A stretch of DNA of 64,000 bases. It comes from Aestuariivirga sp. GTDB taxonomy: Bacteria > Pseudomonadota > Alphaproteobacteria > Rhizobiales > Aestuariivirgaceae. The stretch covers positions 23,656 to 87,655 of the forward strand of contig JAUXUN010000080.1 of NCBI GenBank assembly GCA_030680855.1, in the 5' to 3' direction. A program made the position numbers and the translations under genes. Under the pieces are notes generated by a model. The model made no database searches, was not told the origin of the DNA, and saw only the letters and a program-made list of their open reading frames with translations. Of the stretch, positions 55,159 through 63,205 are shown piece after piece. Numbering within the stretch: the first letter of the stretch is position 1; every line of letters begins with the position of its first letter.

Positions 55159-57692
55159 ACAAAACGCGCACCCCGTCGCGCGAGTCGGAAATCCCGACTG
55201 GCGAACGCGTCGTCGAGTTCGCCGTGCCCGGGATGGGCAGCGACCATTGCGCCGGCATCATCACGACCTCTCTCAAGCGTCTCGACGGCATCGCGACTGT
55301 GCAGACCAGCGTTGCTGGCCACAAGGTCTTGGTGCGCTTCGATCCCAAAGTTACTGGAAGCATTGCATTGAAGGCGGCGATCGAGCGTGCGGGCTACGAT
55401 GTGGCCGGTGTATCCGAGCCCGAGTCCACCGACGGCACCCGTGCACTGCGGCTCATCGTGCCGGGCATGGGCAGCGACCATTGCGCCGGCATCGTGTCGG
55501 GCTCGATCAAACGGCTGTCCGGCATCGCCGAGGTCGGCACCAGCATCGCCAGTCACCGCGTGACCGTGCGGTTCGACCCTGCGACCACCGACTCCACGAA
55601 GATCAGGGCCGCCGTCGAGCGGGCGGGCTACGACGTCGCCGCCGTCGAGGAGGCCAAGCCCTCCGCGAAAGACCGCGCGGTCGAGGAAGGCATCGAGGAA
55701 CGCTATCTGGCGCAAGCCTGGAAGCGGGTCTGGATCGCGGCCGTGCCGACCATCCTCATCATGATTCTAATGGGCGTACATATGTTCTGGGCGCCAGTGC
55801 CGGAGTATCTGGCGATCGTCGCCATCCTCGCATTCCCCGTGGTGTTCTTGGCGGGCGGCTTTGCCACCCATCGCTCGACTTGGCGCTCGCTGACCAACCG
55901 CACGGCCAACATGGATGTTCTGATCAGCCTGGGCAGCGCGCCACCCTATCTGATCGGCCTCGTCGGGTTCCTCTACCCGATGACCTCGTTCATCGAGATG
56001 GCGTCGACGATCATGACCTTCCACATGATCGGCCGTTATTTGGAGGCCCGGGCCAAGGGTCGTGCCTCACAGGCGATCCGCAAGCTCCTCACCCTCGGCG
56101 CCAAGACCGCCGCCGTGCTGCGCGACGGCGCGGAAGTTGAGGTGCCGGTTGCCGAGCTTCAAGTCGGTGACGTCATGGTGGTGCGGCCCGGCGCCAAGGT
56201 GCCGACCGACGGCGAGGTCGTCGAGGGGGCAAGCCATCTCGACGAGTCGATCGCCACAGGAGAGTCGCTTCCGGTGGAGAAGGGGTCGGGCGATACTGTC
56301 ATCGGCGCCACCATCAACAAGGAAGGGCTCCTCAAGGTCCGGGCGACGCGGATCGGCGCCGACACCTTCCTGTCGCAGGTCATCCGCCTGGTCGATCAGG
56401 CGCAAGGCTCCAAAGTGCCGATCCAGGAGTTCGCCGATCGCCTGACCGCAAAGTTCGTCCCCGCAGTGATCCTGATTAGCCTTGCCAGCCTGGTCGTGTG
56501 GCTTGTCTTTGCCGACGAGCTACGGCCGATTGTCGTCTGGGGCGCCACCTTTCTGCCTTGGGTCAACCCCGAGCTCTCGCCGCTGATGGTAGGCATCCTC
56601 TCGGCCGTCGCGGTGCTGGTTATCGCCTGTCCCTGCGCACTCGGCCTCGCTACGCCGACCGCCATCATGGTGAGTTCCGGGCTAGGTGCCGAACACGGCA
56701 TCCTGATACGCTCGGGCGAGGCGATCCAGACGCTCAAGGACATTAAGATCGTCGTCCTTGACAAAACCGGCACGATTACCGCGGGCAAACCGGCGCTCAC
56801 CGACGTGGAGGTGGCGGAAGGCTTCGCCGAGGACGCGGTACTAAAAGCGGCCGCCGCAGTCGAGGCCGGCTCCGAGCACCCGCTTGGCCAGGCGATCGTC
56901 ATCGGCGCGCGCGAGCACGGCATCGAGGTGCCGAAAGTCGAGGAGTTCAAGGCGATCACCGCCCGAGGCGTCGAAGGCATGGTCGAGGGCGAACGCGTGC
57001 GGGTCGGCAGCCGCTGGCTCTTGGGCGAGGCCGGAATCGAACTGGGTAACCTCGACGCCCGGCTTACGGCGCTGGAGACCGAGGGCAAGACCGCCATGCT
57101 GGTGGCGATCGGCGACCGTGCCGCCGGCATCGTCGCCGTCGCCGACACCATCAAGGGGGACTCCAAGGCGGCGATCGCCGCGCTGCACGAGCTCGGCATC
57201 CTGACTGCCATGATCACGGGCGACAATGAGCGCACGGCCCGCTACGTGGCGGCGCAGGTCGGCATCGACGAGGTGCTGGCTGGGGTTCTGCCCGAAGGCA
57301 AGGTCGACGAGATCCGCCGGCTGCAGGACAAGCACGGCCAGCGAGTCGCCATGGTCGGCGACGGCATCAACGACGCGCCGGCGCTGAAGCAGGCCAATGT
57401 CGGGATCGCCATCGGCGCCGGGGCCGACGTCGCCATTGAGGCCGCGGACGTGACGCTGGTAAGCGGCGAGCTTACGAAGGTCGTCGAGGCCATCCGCCTT
57501 TCCAAGGCGACTTTCCGCAAGATCCTCCAGAACCTGTTCTGGGCCTGGTTCTATAATGTCGCCGCCATTCCCGTCGCCGCAGTTGGCCTACTGCATCCGA
57601 TGATCGGCGTGATTGCCATGACGACAAGCTCGCTTTCCGTCATCGGCAATTCGCTTCTGCTCAAGCGAGCGAAGCTCACGACAAAGCGATAA
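55128..57692 (+). CDS. copA: Cu(I)-type P1B ATPase (copy 3) with two MGSDHC HMA domains
   Basis: 854 residues. Two N-terminal HMA domains (about residues 27-95 and 105-175), but each binding loop reads GMGSDHCAGI instead of GMxCxxC. The core has [20 protein letters not shown] (about residue 500), DKTGTIT, HPLG and GDGINDAPA, the P1B-1 pattern for Cu(I). Start ATG 55128 (GGAGG upstream). HPLG is a small departure from HPLA/HPIA. Followed by two pseudogenes and a methyltransferase. Confidence 0.93.
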   Translation: MAEAAKDPPMNKTRTPSRESEIPTGERVVEFAVPGMGSDHCAGIITTSLKRLDGIATVQTSVAGHKVLVRFDPKVTGSIALKAAIERAGYDVAGVSEPESTDGTRALRLIVPGMGSDHCAGIVSGSIKRLSGIAEVGTSIASHRVTVRFDPATTDSTKIRAAVERAGYDVAAVEEAKPSAKDRAVEEGIEERYLAQAWKRVWIAAVPTILIMILMGVHMFWAPVPEYLAIVAILAFPVVFLAGGFATHRSTWRSLTNRTANMDVLISLGSAPPYLIGLVGFLYPMTSFIEMASTIMTFHMIGRYLEARAKGRASQAIRKLLTLGAKTAAVLRDGAEVEVPVAELQVGDVMVVRPGAKVPTDGEVVEGASHLDESIATGESLPVEKGSGDTVIGATINKEGLLKVRATRIGADTFLSQVIRLVDQAQGSKVPIQEFADRLTAKFVPAVILISLASLVVWLVFADELRPIVVWGATFLPWVNPELSPLMVGILSAVAVLVIACPCALGLATPTAIMVSSGLGAEHGILIRSGEAIQTLKDIKIVVLDKTGTITAGKPALTDVEVAEGFAEDAVLKAAAAVEAGSEHPLGQAIVIGAREHGIEVPKVEEFKAITARGVEGMVEGERVRVGSRWLLGEAGIELGNLDARLTALETEGKTAMLVAIGDRAAGIVAVADTIKGDSKAAIAALHELGILTAMITGDNERTARYVAAQVGIDEVLAGVLPEGKVDEIRRLQDKHGQRVAMVGDGINDAPALKQANVGIAIGAGADVAIEAADVTLVSGELTKVVEAIRLSKATFRKILQNLFWAWFYNVAAIPVAAVGLLHPMIGVIAMTTSSLSVIGNSLLLKRAKLTTKR

Positions 57693-57715
57693 GGGCGATG
57701 CACGGAGGAGGTACC

Positions 57716-58210
57716 ATGCGACGGAAAAAGACCCTTTTGTTCTTGCTTGCGGCATCGCTGCTATGGGCGCTGACGGCGTCCGGACGCACTTTTGCTGCCG
57801 AAAATAGCAGCTAAAAGACAGTCGGCGGGCTCGCCGTCTATCTCGGCATGCTGCCAGCGGAGATGGTCTGGGGGCATCCCAAGGATAATGCGGAGGAGGC
57901 GATGCACGGCGGCGTCCCGCGCGGCCGGCACGCCTTTCACGTCATGGCGGCGGTGTTCGAGGCCGAGAATGGCGCGCGGATCGAGAACGCGACTGTCGAG
58001 GCGAGCGTGACCCCCGTTGCTTATGCCGCCGCCCACGTTCCCGGCGTGACCCGCCGGCTCGAGCCCATGGCCATCGCCGGCACGGTCACCTATGGCAACT
58101 ACTTCACGATGCGCGGCGATGGGCCCTACCGGATCGTGCTCACCATCAGCCAGGCTGAAGCAGGCAAACCCTTGATTCTGGAGTTTTCCTATGACCACCG
58201 GACCCGATGA
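57716..58210 (+). pseudogene. Exported protein gene broken by an in-frame TAA
   Basis: ATG 57716 with GGAGGAGG upstream starts a signal peptide (KTLLFLLAASLLWALTAS), but codon 33 is TAA (57812-57814) in a frame that continues for 131 more codons: KTVGGLAVYLGMLPAEMVWGHPKD, MHGGVPRGRH, GNYFTMRGDGPYRIVL. That is one complete small exported protein of unknown function. A restart at ATG 57848 would lose the signal peptide. One base change would restore it. Confidence 0.8.
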
Positions 58211-58400
58211 GAAGAGCGCCTTCTGACGCTCCCCCGCAGGCTTGACGCTTGGCGTCTTCCTCGTGGTCGGAGCACTGTTTCTCTTGCTCGAACACTGCGC
58301 CCACCTCCTCGGGGCATGGCCGCTACTGTTCCTGCTGCTGTGCGGCGGCATGCATTTCTTTATGCACCGCGGGCATGGCGGGCATGGCTCCGATGGGTAA
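58191..58400 (+). pseudogene. DUF2933 gene broken by an in-frame TGA
   Basis: ATG 58191 (20-base overlap with the previous gene) gives MTTGPDEKSAF, then TGA (58224-58226) where a Trp is expected (FWRSPAG), then in the same frame LTLGVFLVVGALFLLLEH, GAWPLLFLLLCGGMHFF, MHRGHGGHG and TAA at 58398. A DUF2933 protein like the one at 29696 but with one nonsense codon. Confidence 0.8.
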
Positions 58401-58434
58401 GAGAATAACTCCAAGCATCGCAAGGAAGCCGAAG

Positions 58435-59067
58435 ATGGACGGAGACGCGCCAGCCTATGGCCTGTGGTTCCATGTCGTCATCAACTCGGCGATCTTCATT
58501 CAGTTCGCGTTCCGTTTCTTCAAGCCGAAGACGAAGCGTGACTGGCGCTCGTTCGGCGCCTTCAGCGCCTTCCTGGTCGCGCTTTTCACGGAGATGTACG
58601 GCTTCCCGCTGACGCTGTTCTTCCCCTCTGGCTGGCTGCAAAGCCGGTTTCCCGAGATTAACTGGCTGTCGCACGACGCGGGGCATCTCCTGGAGATGCT
58701 GTTCGGCTGGAAAGCCAACCCACATTTCGGCCCGTTCCATCTCTTGAGCTTCGCATTCATCGCTGCGGCCTGGCGCGTTCTCTACGTCGCGCAGCAGCAG
58801 GTGCTGGCCACCACGGGTCCGTACGCCCATGTCCGTCATCCGCAGTATGTCGGCTTCGTCCTGATCATGCTGGGATTCCTCTTCCAGTGGCCGACACTGC
58901 TTACGCTCGCAATGTTCCCGGTCCTGGTGTGGATGTATGTCCACCTGACCCGACAGGAGGAGCGGGAAGTGCGTACCCAATTTGGCGAAGTGTATGCGGC
59001 ATACGCACGCCGCATTCCGACATTCGTGCCGCGCGTCGCCGGCCAACGCGGAGAGATTGCGCAATGA
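58435..59067 (+). CDS. ICMT/PEMT-family methyltransferase (copy 2)
   Basis: 210 residues, near-copy of the protein at 30014: MDGDAPAYGLWF, NWLSHDAGHLLEM, NPHFGPFHLLSF, TGPYAHVRHPQYVGFVLIMLGFLFQWP and EEREVRTQFGEVY. Membrane-bound SAM-dependent methyltransferase of unknown substrate. ATG 58435 has AAGGAAG upstream. Unlike its DUF2933 partner it is intact. Confidence 0.85.
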   Translation: MDGDAPAYGLWFHVVINSAIFIQFAFRFFKPKTKRDWRSFGAFSAFLVALFTEMYGFPLTLFFPSGWLQSRFPEINWLSHDAGHLLEMLFGWKANPHFGPFHLLSFAFIAAAWRVLYVAQQQVLATTGPYAHVRHPQYVGFVLIMLGFLFQWPTLLTLAMFPVLVWMYVHLTRQEEREVRTQFGEVYAAYARRIPTFVPRVAGQRGEIAQ

Positions 59068-59235
59068 ACATCGCAGGGTCACCTTCCCGCGCCAGCGGTA
59101 GGCTGAAATGAGCGGCCGATTCCAAGACAATATGCAACGCTACTGGCGCGGGCCTGCCGGTATCATTGACGCGCTTGTATCTCACCTGTGCGGCGGTGCT
59201 GACCTCTACCGTCACGGCAGCACCAGGCGACATAT

Positions 59236-60132
59236 TCACGCTTGGCAGCGAGCCACAACTGCCCCACCAGAGCCGGTATTGGCCCGCCCCAAGCGCCGCC
59301 GCGGTCCTTTCGTCAGGCTGATCGGCGATACACCTCCGACCGTCTCGTCACGCGCGCTTTGCGCGGGCGCCGGTTGCCGGATCCACGATTGCAGCAGTTC
59401 CGGATCGGTGCCCGCGACATCCACCAGCTTGTCGGGGTCGAGAATGCTCAGGCGCCGGTAGCTGAACGTGAGGATGCCCTCGGTCTTGAGATCTCCCAGT
59501 ACCCGATTGACATGGATCCCGGTCAGGCCCGTCGCGTCCCCGATATCCTCCTGCGTTAACGGGAGGTGCATCTCCTCGATCCGGTGACCGGGCCATCGCG
59601 ACCGGTAGCGAATGAATAGCTCAAGGATGAGGTGAGCAACGCGCTCGCGCGCCGAGTGTCGCCCGATGCTGGTCAGATGAGCATAAGACATGCTGCTGTC
59701 GCGCGACATCAGCCAGCCAAGCCGCAGCCCTACCTCCGGATACTGCCGTGATAGGGGGCCGAGAGCCTTGTGCGGAATGACGCAGACTACCGCATCGGTC
59801 AGGGCTTGGGCACCGTAGGTCATCATTGCGCCATTTGCCGGATGAAAGCCGAGCACGGCGCCCGGTAGCGCGAAGTGCAGGATCTGTCGGCGCCCATCTT
59901 CGAGCAGGATGTAGAGGATCACCCAGCCGTCGACGAGATTGTAGATCGCGTCGCACGGTTCGCCAAGGCTCAAGAGCTCCTGCCCGGCTTTCACGCGTCG
60001 GTCGCCTGACTTGTGGCCAGCGATCTCGCGCAGGTCGTTTAAGGCGTAACCCTGGCAAAGCCCGTCGATGCGAGCTTGGCAAGTTGTGCAGTCTACCGGG
60101 ATGGTTGCAGGTTTCTTTGTGGAGGTCGCCAT
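59236..60132 (-). CDS. Crp/Fnr-family regulator with FNR-type Fe-S cysteines
   Basis: 298 residues. Sensor half has Cys15, Cys18, Cys26 (CTTCQARIDGLC) and Cys117 (VVCVIP), the four positions that bind [4Fe-4S] in FNR, so it should sense O2. DNA-binding half: PLTQEDIGDATGLTGIHVNRVLGDLKTEG, recognition helix of the E-x2-S-R type changed to H-V-N-R. A 50-residue Arg/Gly-rich tail follows the usual end. Starts possible at 60132 and 60150. May control the FNR boxes in this window. Confidence 0.9.
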   Translation of the reverse strand: MATSTKKPATIPVDCTTCQARIDGLCQGYALNDLREIAGHKSGDRRVKAGQELLSLGEPCDAIYNLVDGWVILYILLEDGRRQILHFALPGAVLGFHPANGAMMTYGAQALTDAVVCVIPHKALGPLSRQYPEVGLRLGWLMSRDSSMSYAHLTSIGRHSARERVAHLILELFIRYRSRWPGHRIEEMHLPLTQEDIGDATGLTGIHVNRVLGDLKTEGILTFSYRRLSILDPDKLVDVAGTDPELLQSWIRQPAPAQSARDETVGGVSPISLTKGPRRRLGRANTGSGGAVVARCQA

Positions 60133-60407
60133 AATTGTGTTTCCTGACATCGAATATTGATTCTCACATTGGCGTAACCAATGCACCGCGACTGGCAAAG
60201 CCAGCCGCGCGTTTGACGCCAGGAGGGCGCCACTGCCCGCTAGCAAATGTTGAATCCGTGTCTTGGGCACTTGTTCGAAGCGATACCGTGACGGAGACGC
60301 GACGAGTGGGCGACCCGTGGTGAGTCCGCCAGCGCGCTTGCGCTCTGCATCGCATTAAGGAAGTAAAGCACCCGTCTCTGTGATACGAACCGCAGCCGAC
60401 CGATCGA

Positions 60408-60755
60408 TTAGATCAGGGATCGGGGAACCGGCGGGTCCTGTTCGAGGATAGTCGAACGCCGGTTGCGCTCGTTGGCTACCGGCCACACCGCAGAGCGGGC
60501 TGCTGCTCGCGATAGAAGAAAGTGAGCTCTTGTAAGAAACGTTTGCGAACACGAAGAATTATCGCATCCGGGCGATGGTGCGTCCCGGTGCCATTCACTC
60601 TGACCGTGCCCCCCTGACCCGCCTTGCATAGCCTTCAAAGCGAATCCATCGGCTGCAAGTCCGCTGTCCGCAAAGCTCCCATAGTCGCGTTGTCCGAGCG
60701 TGAGCCCGGCGAGGAGAAGCATGGTAGCAAGGAGCAGGAACATTCGTATTGACAT
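60408..60755 (-). CDS. Exported Cys-containing protein with PP tail (member 5)
   Basis: 115 residues: signal peptide (MFLLLATMLLLAGLTLG), Cys pair (GCDNSSCSQ) and a tail with EQDPPVPRSLI. Fits the same pattern as the four other exported Cys proteins. A perfect FNR box is 105 bases upstream of ATG 60755. Family unknown. Confidence 0.6.
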   Translation of the reverse strand: MSIRMFLLLATMLLLAGLTLGQRDYGSFADSGLAADGFALKAMQGGSGGHGQSEWHRDAPSPGCDNSSCSQTFLTRAHFLLSRAAARSAVWPVANERNRRSTILEQDPPVPRSLI

Positions 60756-60859
60756 CCAGGTTCGTCTCTACTCTGTTACGTGCCGCAAATCATTGTCAAG
60801 ACAGCCCGCGCTCGGCGGAGCGGAAACATGAACCGTGGCTAAATATGGCAACGCGCGAA

Positions 60860-60873
60860 TTGATCCAAATCAA
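60860..60873. promoter_or_regulatory. FNR box (TTGAT-CCAA-ATCAA)
   Basis: Perfect palindrome between exported Cys protein 5 (minus strand, 105 bases away) and the NifX-like gene on the plus strand (389 bases away). Confidence 0.78.
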
Positions 60874-61261
60874 GCATCTGCGAGGCTTTGACATGGCCAC
60901 AAGCAAGCGCTTCAAATCACTCGCGAATCCATGCCGGACGTGAGCGGCGCTACGAAATGAGGCATCACATTATATAGACAATACCACGCTTCAGCAGAAT
61001 ATAAACAATACCACGCTTCCGCAGATCCTTCAATCCCGGCGTGCTCCTCGTCACAGTCATTCGTCCCCAGTCCCCAGTCCGGCGCGTCGGCGTGATACCG
61101 TCTTCATTGCCTGCGGTTCCGACCATAATCGCCGTCTGCCATGGGCCAACCACAGTGGCCCTCGTCGCTCGCGGCCGGAATGTTTGATCGAGTTTAAAGA
61201 TGGGCGTGCCCCGTGCTCTATATTGCGAGCGCATCAAACCTATCCTTTGGAGCGGCACCCC

Positions 61262-61606
61262 ATGGCCGATCAAGTCTCTACACCGCGCGCGGCGTCACGG
61301 ATTGCTGTTACGGTCATGGACCTGGGGTCCGAACCCGTACCCTGCCCGTTCTTCGGCAAGTGTGACGGCATCGTGGTGCACGATGTCGACACCGGCGCGC
61401 GGGAATTCCACCGGAATCCGCCTCGTGCGCCTCAGTCCTTGTGCGACCTTCTCCTGACCGCCGGCGTGGACGGGATTATCTGTGGCTTTATCGGCGAGCC
61501 TGAGATCAGAAGGCTACGCGCCGCGGGCATCGACGTGCGCTTGGGCTCAGGCAGATACTCGGTCGAGGAACTCATGGCTTGCTTCTGTGATCTCCCGGAG
61601 GCGTAG
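61262..61606 (+). CDS. NifX/NifB-type (dinitrogenase iron-molybdenum cofactor) domain protein
   Basis: 114 residues, single Dinitrogenase_Fe-Mo domain: RIAVTVMDLGSEPVPCPFFG, LLTAGVDGIICGFIGE, LRAAGIDVRLGSG. Related proteins bind iron-sulfur or molybdenum cofactor precursors; this stand-alone form is not evidence of nitrogen fixation, as no nif genes are in the window. ATG 61262 with GGAG 12 bases upstream. Contains three Cys that could hold a cluster. Confidence 0.82.
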   Translation: MADQVSTPRAASRIAVTVMDLGSEPVPCPFFGKCDGIVVHDVDTGAREFHRNPPRAPQSLCDLLLTAGVDGIICGFIGEPEIRRLRAAGIDVRLGSGRYSVEELMACFCDLPEA

Positions 61607-61627
61607 GGATCCCTCGCCTGGAACCCT

Positions 61628-61762
61628 ATCGTCGCGCCATCTTCGATCGATGTGGAACTTACGAGTGCCGTGGAGGCCGCCAGGCATACGCTTTTCGCAA
61701 CCACTCGCGAATTTCAGCCGACCATGTCTGGCATGGCAGGCATCGTCACTATCGATCTCTGA
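61628..61762 (+). pseudogene. C-terminal gene fragment, unknown family
   Basis: 45 codons without a start: SSIDVELTSAVEAARHTLFA then TTREFQPTMSGMAGIVTIDL and TGA. Helical and well-behaved codon use suggest a real coding end that lost its front. I cannot name the family. Confidence 0.3.
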
Positions 61763-62326
61763 GGGTGGCGCTAGGCGCTTTCCAAAAGGACGATGTGAAC
61801 CGCCCCGATCTGTCACCGGGCGCGCATTGACGCCGGCGTTGACTGCAGAGCTTGGCTTCCGGCACCGCGCGGCAGAGCCTGTCGGCGGGATCGGCCGTGG
61901 AGCGCTCTTGGCTTCGAAAAGGCTGCTTTGACGCCGTTATCGCCGCTCTGCTGCAGTTCGCCGCTCGTCCCACAAGCTACTTTGGTCGACATCAAAGACC
62001 GGCACGGGCATCACCGCTAAAGATCCGATCAAGTCCTTCCTGTTTGCTGCATGAAACGAACTGCCGCAATGGCATCGCAAGTCGGTGACGGGACGGCCCA
62101 AACATGCCGAATCCGCGTCCTGTTCGCGTCGCCGGAGGTGTTTCCCCTCGCGAAGACCGTAGGAGTCACGGATGTCAGTGCCGCGCTCTCCGCAGACGGG
62201 CTGATATTGGAAATCGGCGTTCGTGTCCAGACCGCGCGCCTCCGGGTCCGCACGAAAGCGTTTCCGGCTGCAGGCAGACTGAATGATGCCCCGGAACGTT
62301 GAACCCGCAATTGCAGGAGAACCGAC
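61763..62326. other. Intergenic stretch with no supported gene
   Basis: About 560 bases. Short open frames on both strands have arginine/serine-rich, non-conserved translations. I see nothing to support. Confidence 0.5.
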
Positions 62327-62485
62327 ATGCATGCCAAAGACGTCATGACCCCGAACGTCGTCACGGTGAGGCCCGATACGGAAGTTTGCACAATCGCGCG
62401 GCGCTTCATCGAGCGGTGGAACAGCGCCGTTCCCATCGTCGATCAGGGGGCCGCGTCGTCGGGATCGTCAGCGAAGGCGATTTAA
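62327..62485 (+). pseudogene. CBS-domain gene, frameshifted and truncated by an IS
   Basis: ATG 62327 (GGAG upstream) gives MHAKDVMTPNVVTVRPDTEV, then ARRFIERWNSAVPIVDQG; the expected GRVVGIVSEGDL is only reached after a one-base shift at about 62448. The frame then runs into the left end of an IS1182-like element at 62488. A remnant of a twin-CBS protein different from the one at 45569. Confidence 0.75.
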
Positions 62486-62487
62486 CA

Positions 62488-62660
62488 GGTTGCTGAAAAA
62501 CCCTTCGGTTTTGGGATGATATGTGATTCACTGTTGCTGAGCCAGCGGGAATGATTTGCAATGCGCGGACGCGATGACCAGTCAGACGGTTTGTTCAGCT
62601 ACGTGAGGCTTGAGAAGCAGATACCGGAAGATCACCCGCTGCGCCCAATCCGCATGCTTG
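62488..62660 (+). mobile_element. IS1182-like transposase left end and N-terminal fragment
   Basis: Starts with CAGGTTGCTGAAAAACC, an IS1182-type terminal repeat. ATG 62561 begins MRGRDDQSDGLFSYVRLEKQ, PEDHPLRPIRMLVD, the N-terminus of IS1182/IS5-like transposases. Broken off near 62660, where another transposase end follows. Confidence 0.65.
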
Positions 62661-62670
62661 TTGATGGCTC

Positions 62671-62745
62671 TGGCACGAGATCGCCAAGACCCTCTCACCC
62701 CAGGAATGCGCCGCCTACCTCAAACATTGCGGTTATGCCAACTAA
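62671..62745 (+). mobile_element. IS630-family transposase, last codons
   Basis: 25 codons WHEIAKTLSPQECAAYLKHC then GYAN and TAA, the usual C-terminal end of IS630 transposases. Only the end of the gene is left, in a frame different from the IS1182 piece before it. Could be the missing half of the fragment at 44876, though the middle of the protein is not found here. Confidence 0.6.
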
Positions 62746-62760
62746 ACGGGATTTGCTCTA

Positions 62761-62988
62761 GTTGCCACCGCTGCCACCAGCTTCGCTTTCGCGCCAACTG
62801 CTTTCGCCGAAAAAAAGTCCCAGGCACAGATTGAACATGACAAATTTTGTGCAAGTCTCAAAGCAACCTACGACGAAGTGTCAATCAGGGCGATGAGTCC
62901 CAAGGCGAGCCGCAAAACACACCTCTCCCTCTACAACATTAAACTAATCGGCGAGGAAAACAAATGTAGCTGGGCAACTCAGGCCTAG
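62761..62988 (+). pseudogene. Small exported protein without its start
   Basis: Open frame with the second half of a signal peptide (TAATSFAFAPTAFAEKK), then EHDKFCASLKATYDEVS, SLYNIKLIGEENKCSWATQA and TAG at 62986-62988. The two Cys could form a disulfide. The first part of the signal peptide and the ATG seem to have been removed by the IS scraps in front. Confidence 0.5.
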
Positions 62989-63205
62989 GGAATTTTGTCC
63001 AGTCTATGTTGCTGAGAGTCGGGAGGGGTTTACTGCACTCACTCCTCACGTTCCCACAGTTTACCCACGCATGACAGGTCCACGATATCCGGTTCGGATT
63101 GAAAGCGGTCAAAACCTACGGTCAATAATAACGTCTGAATTGGGCGGCGATTTCAATTGATCGACGCAACACTCTAATCTTCGTTGGAAAGATGGAGTGT
63201 TGGAA
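62989..63205. other. Left flank of IS30 element
   Basis: Noncoding. AACACTC near 63170 and GAGTGTT near 63196 could be part of an IS30 inverted repeat and promoter region, but the exact end of the element cannot be set from one side. Confidence 0.4.

Noticed and set aside
54801..55715. 304-codon minus-strand open frame under the copper ATPase 3 start
   Set aside because: Antisense of two HMA domains; the apparent repeats mirror the repeated HMA sequence.
61183..61196. Half FNR site TTGATCGAGTTTAA before the NifX-like gene
   Set aside because: Only one half-site matches.
61262..61606. Sign of nitrogen fixation
   Set aside because: A lone NifX-type domain without nif structural genes is common in non-fixers.
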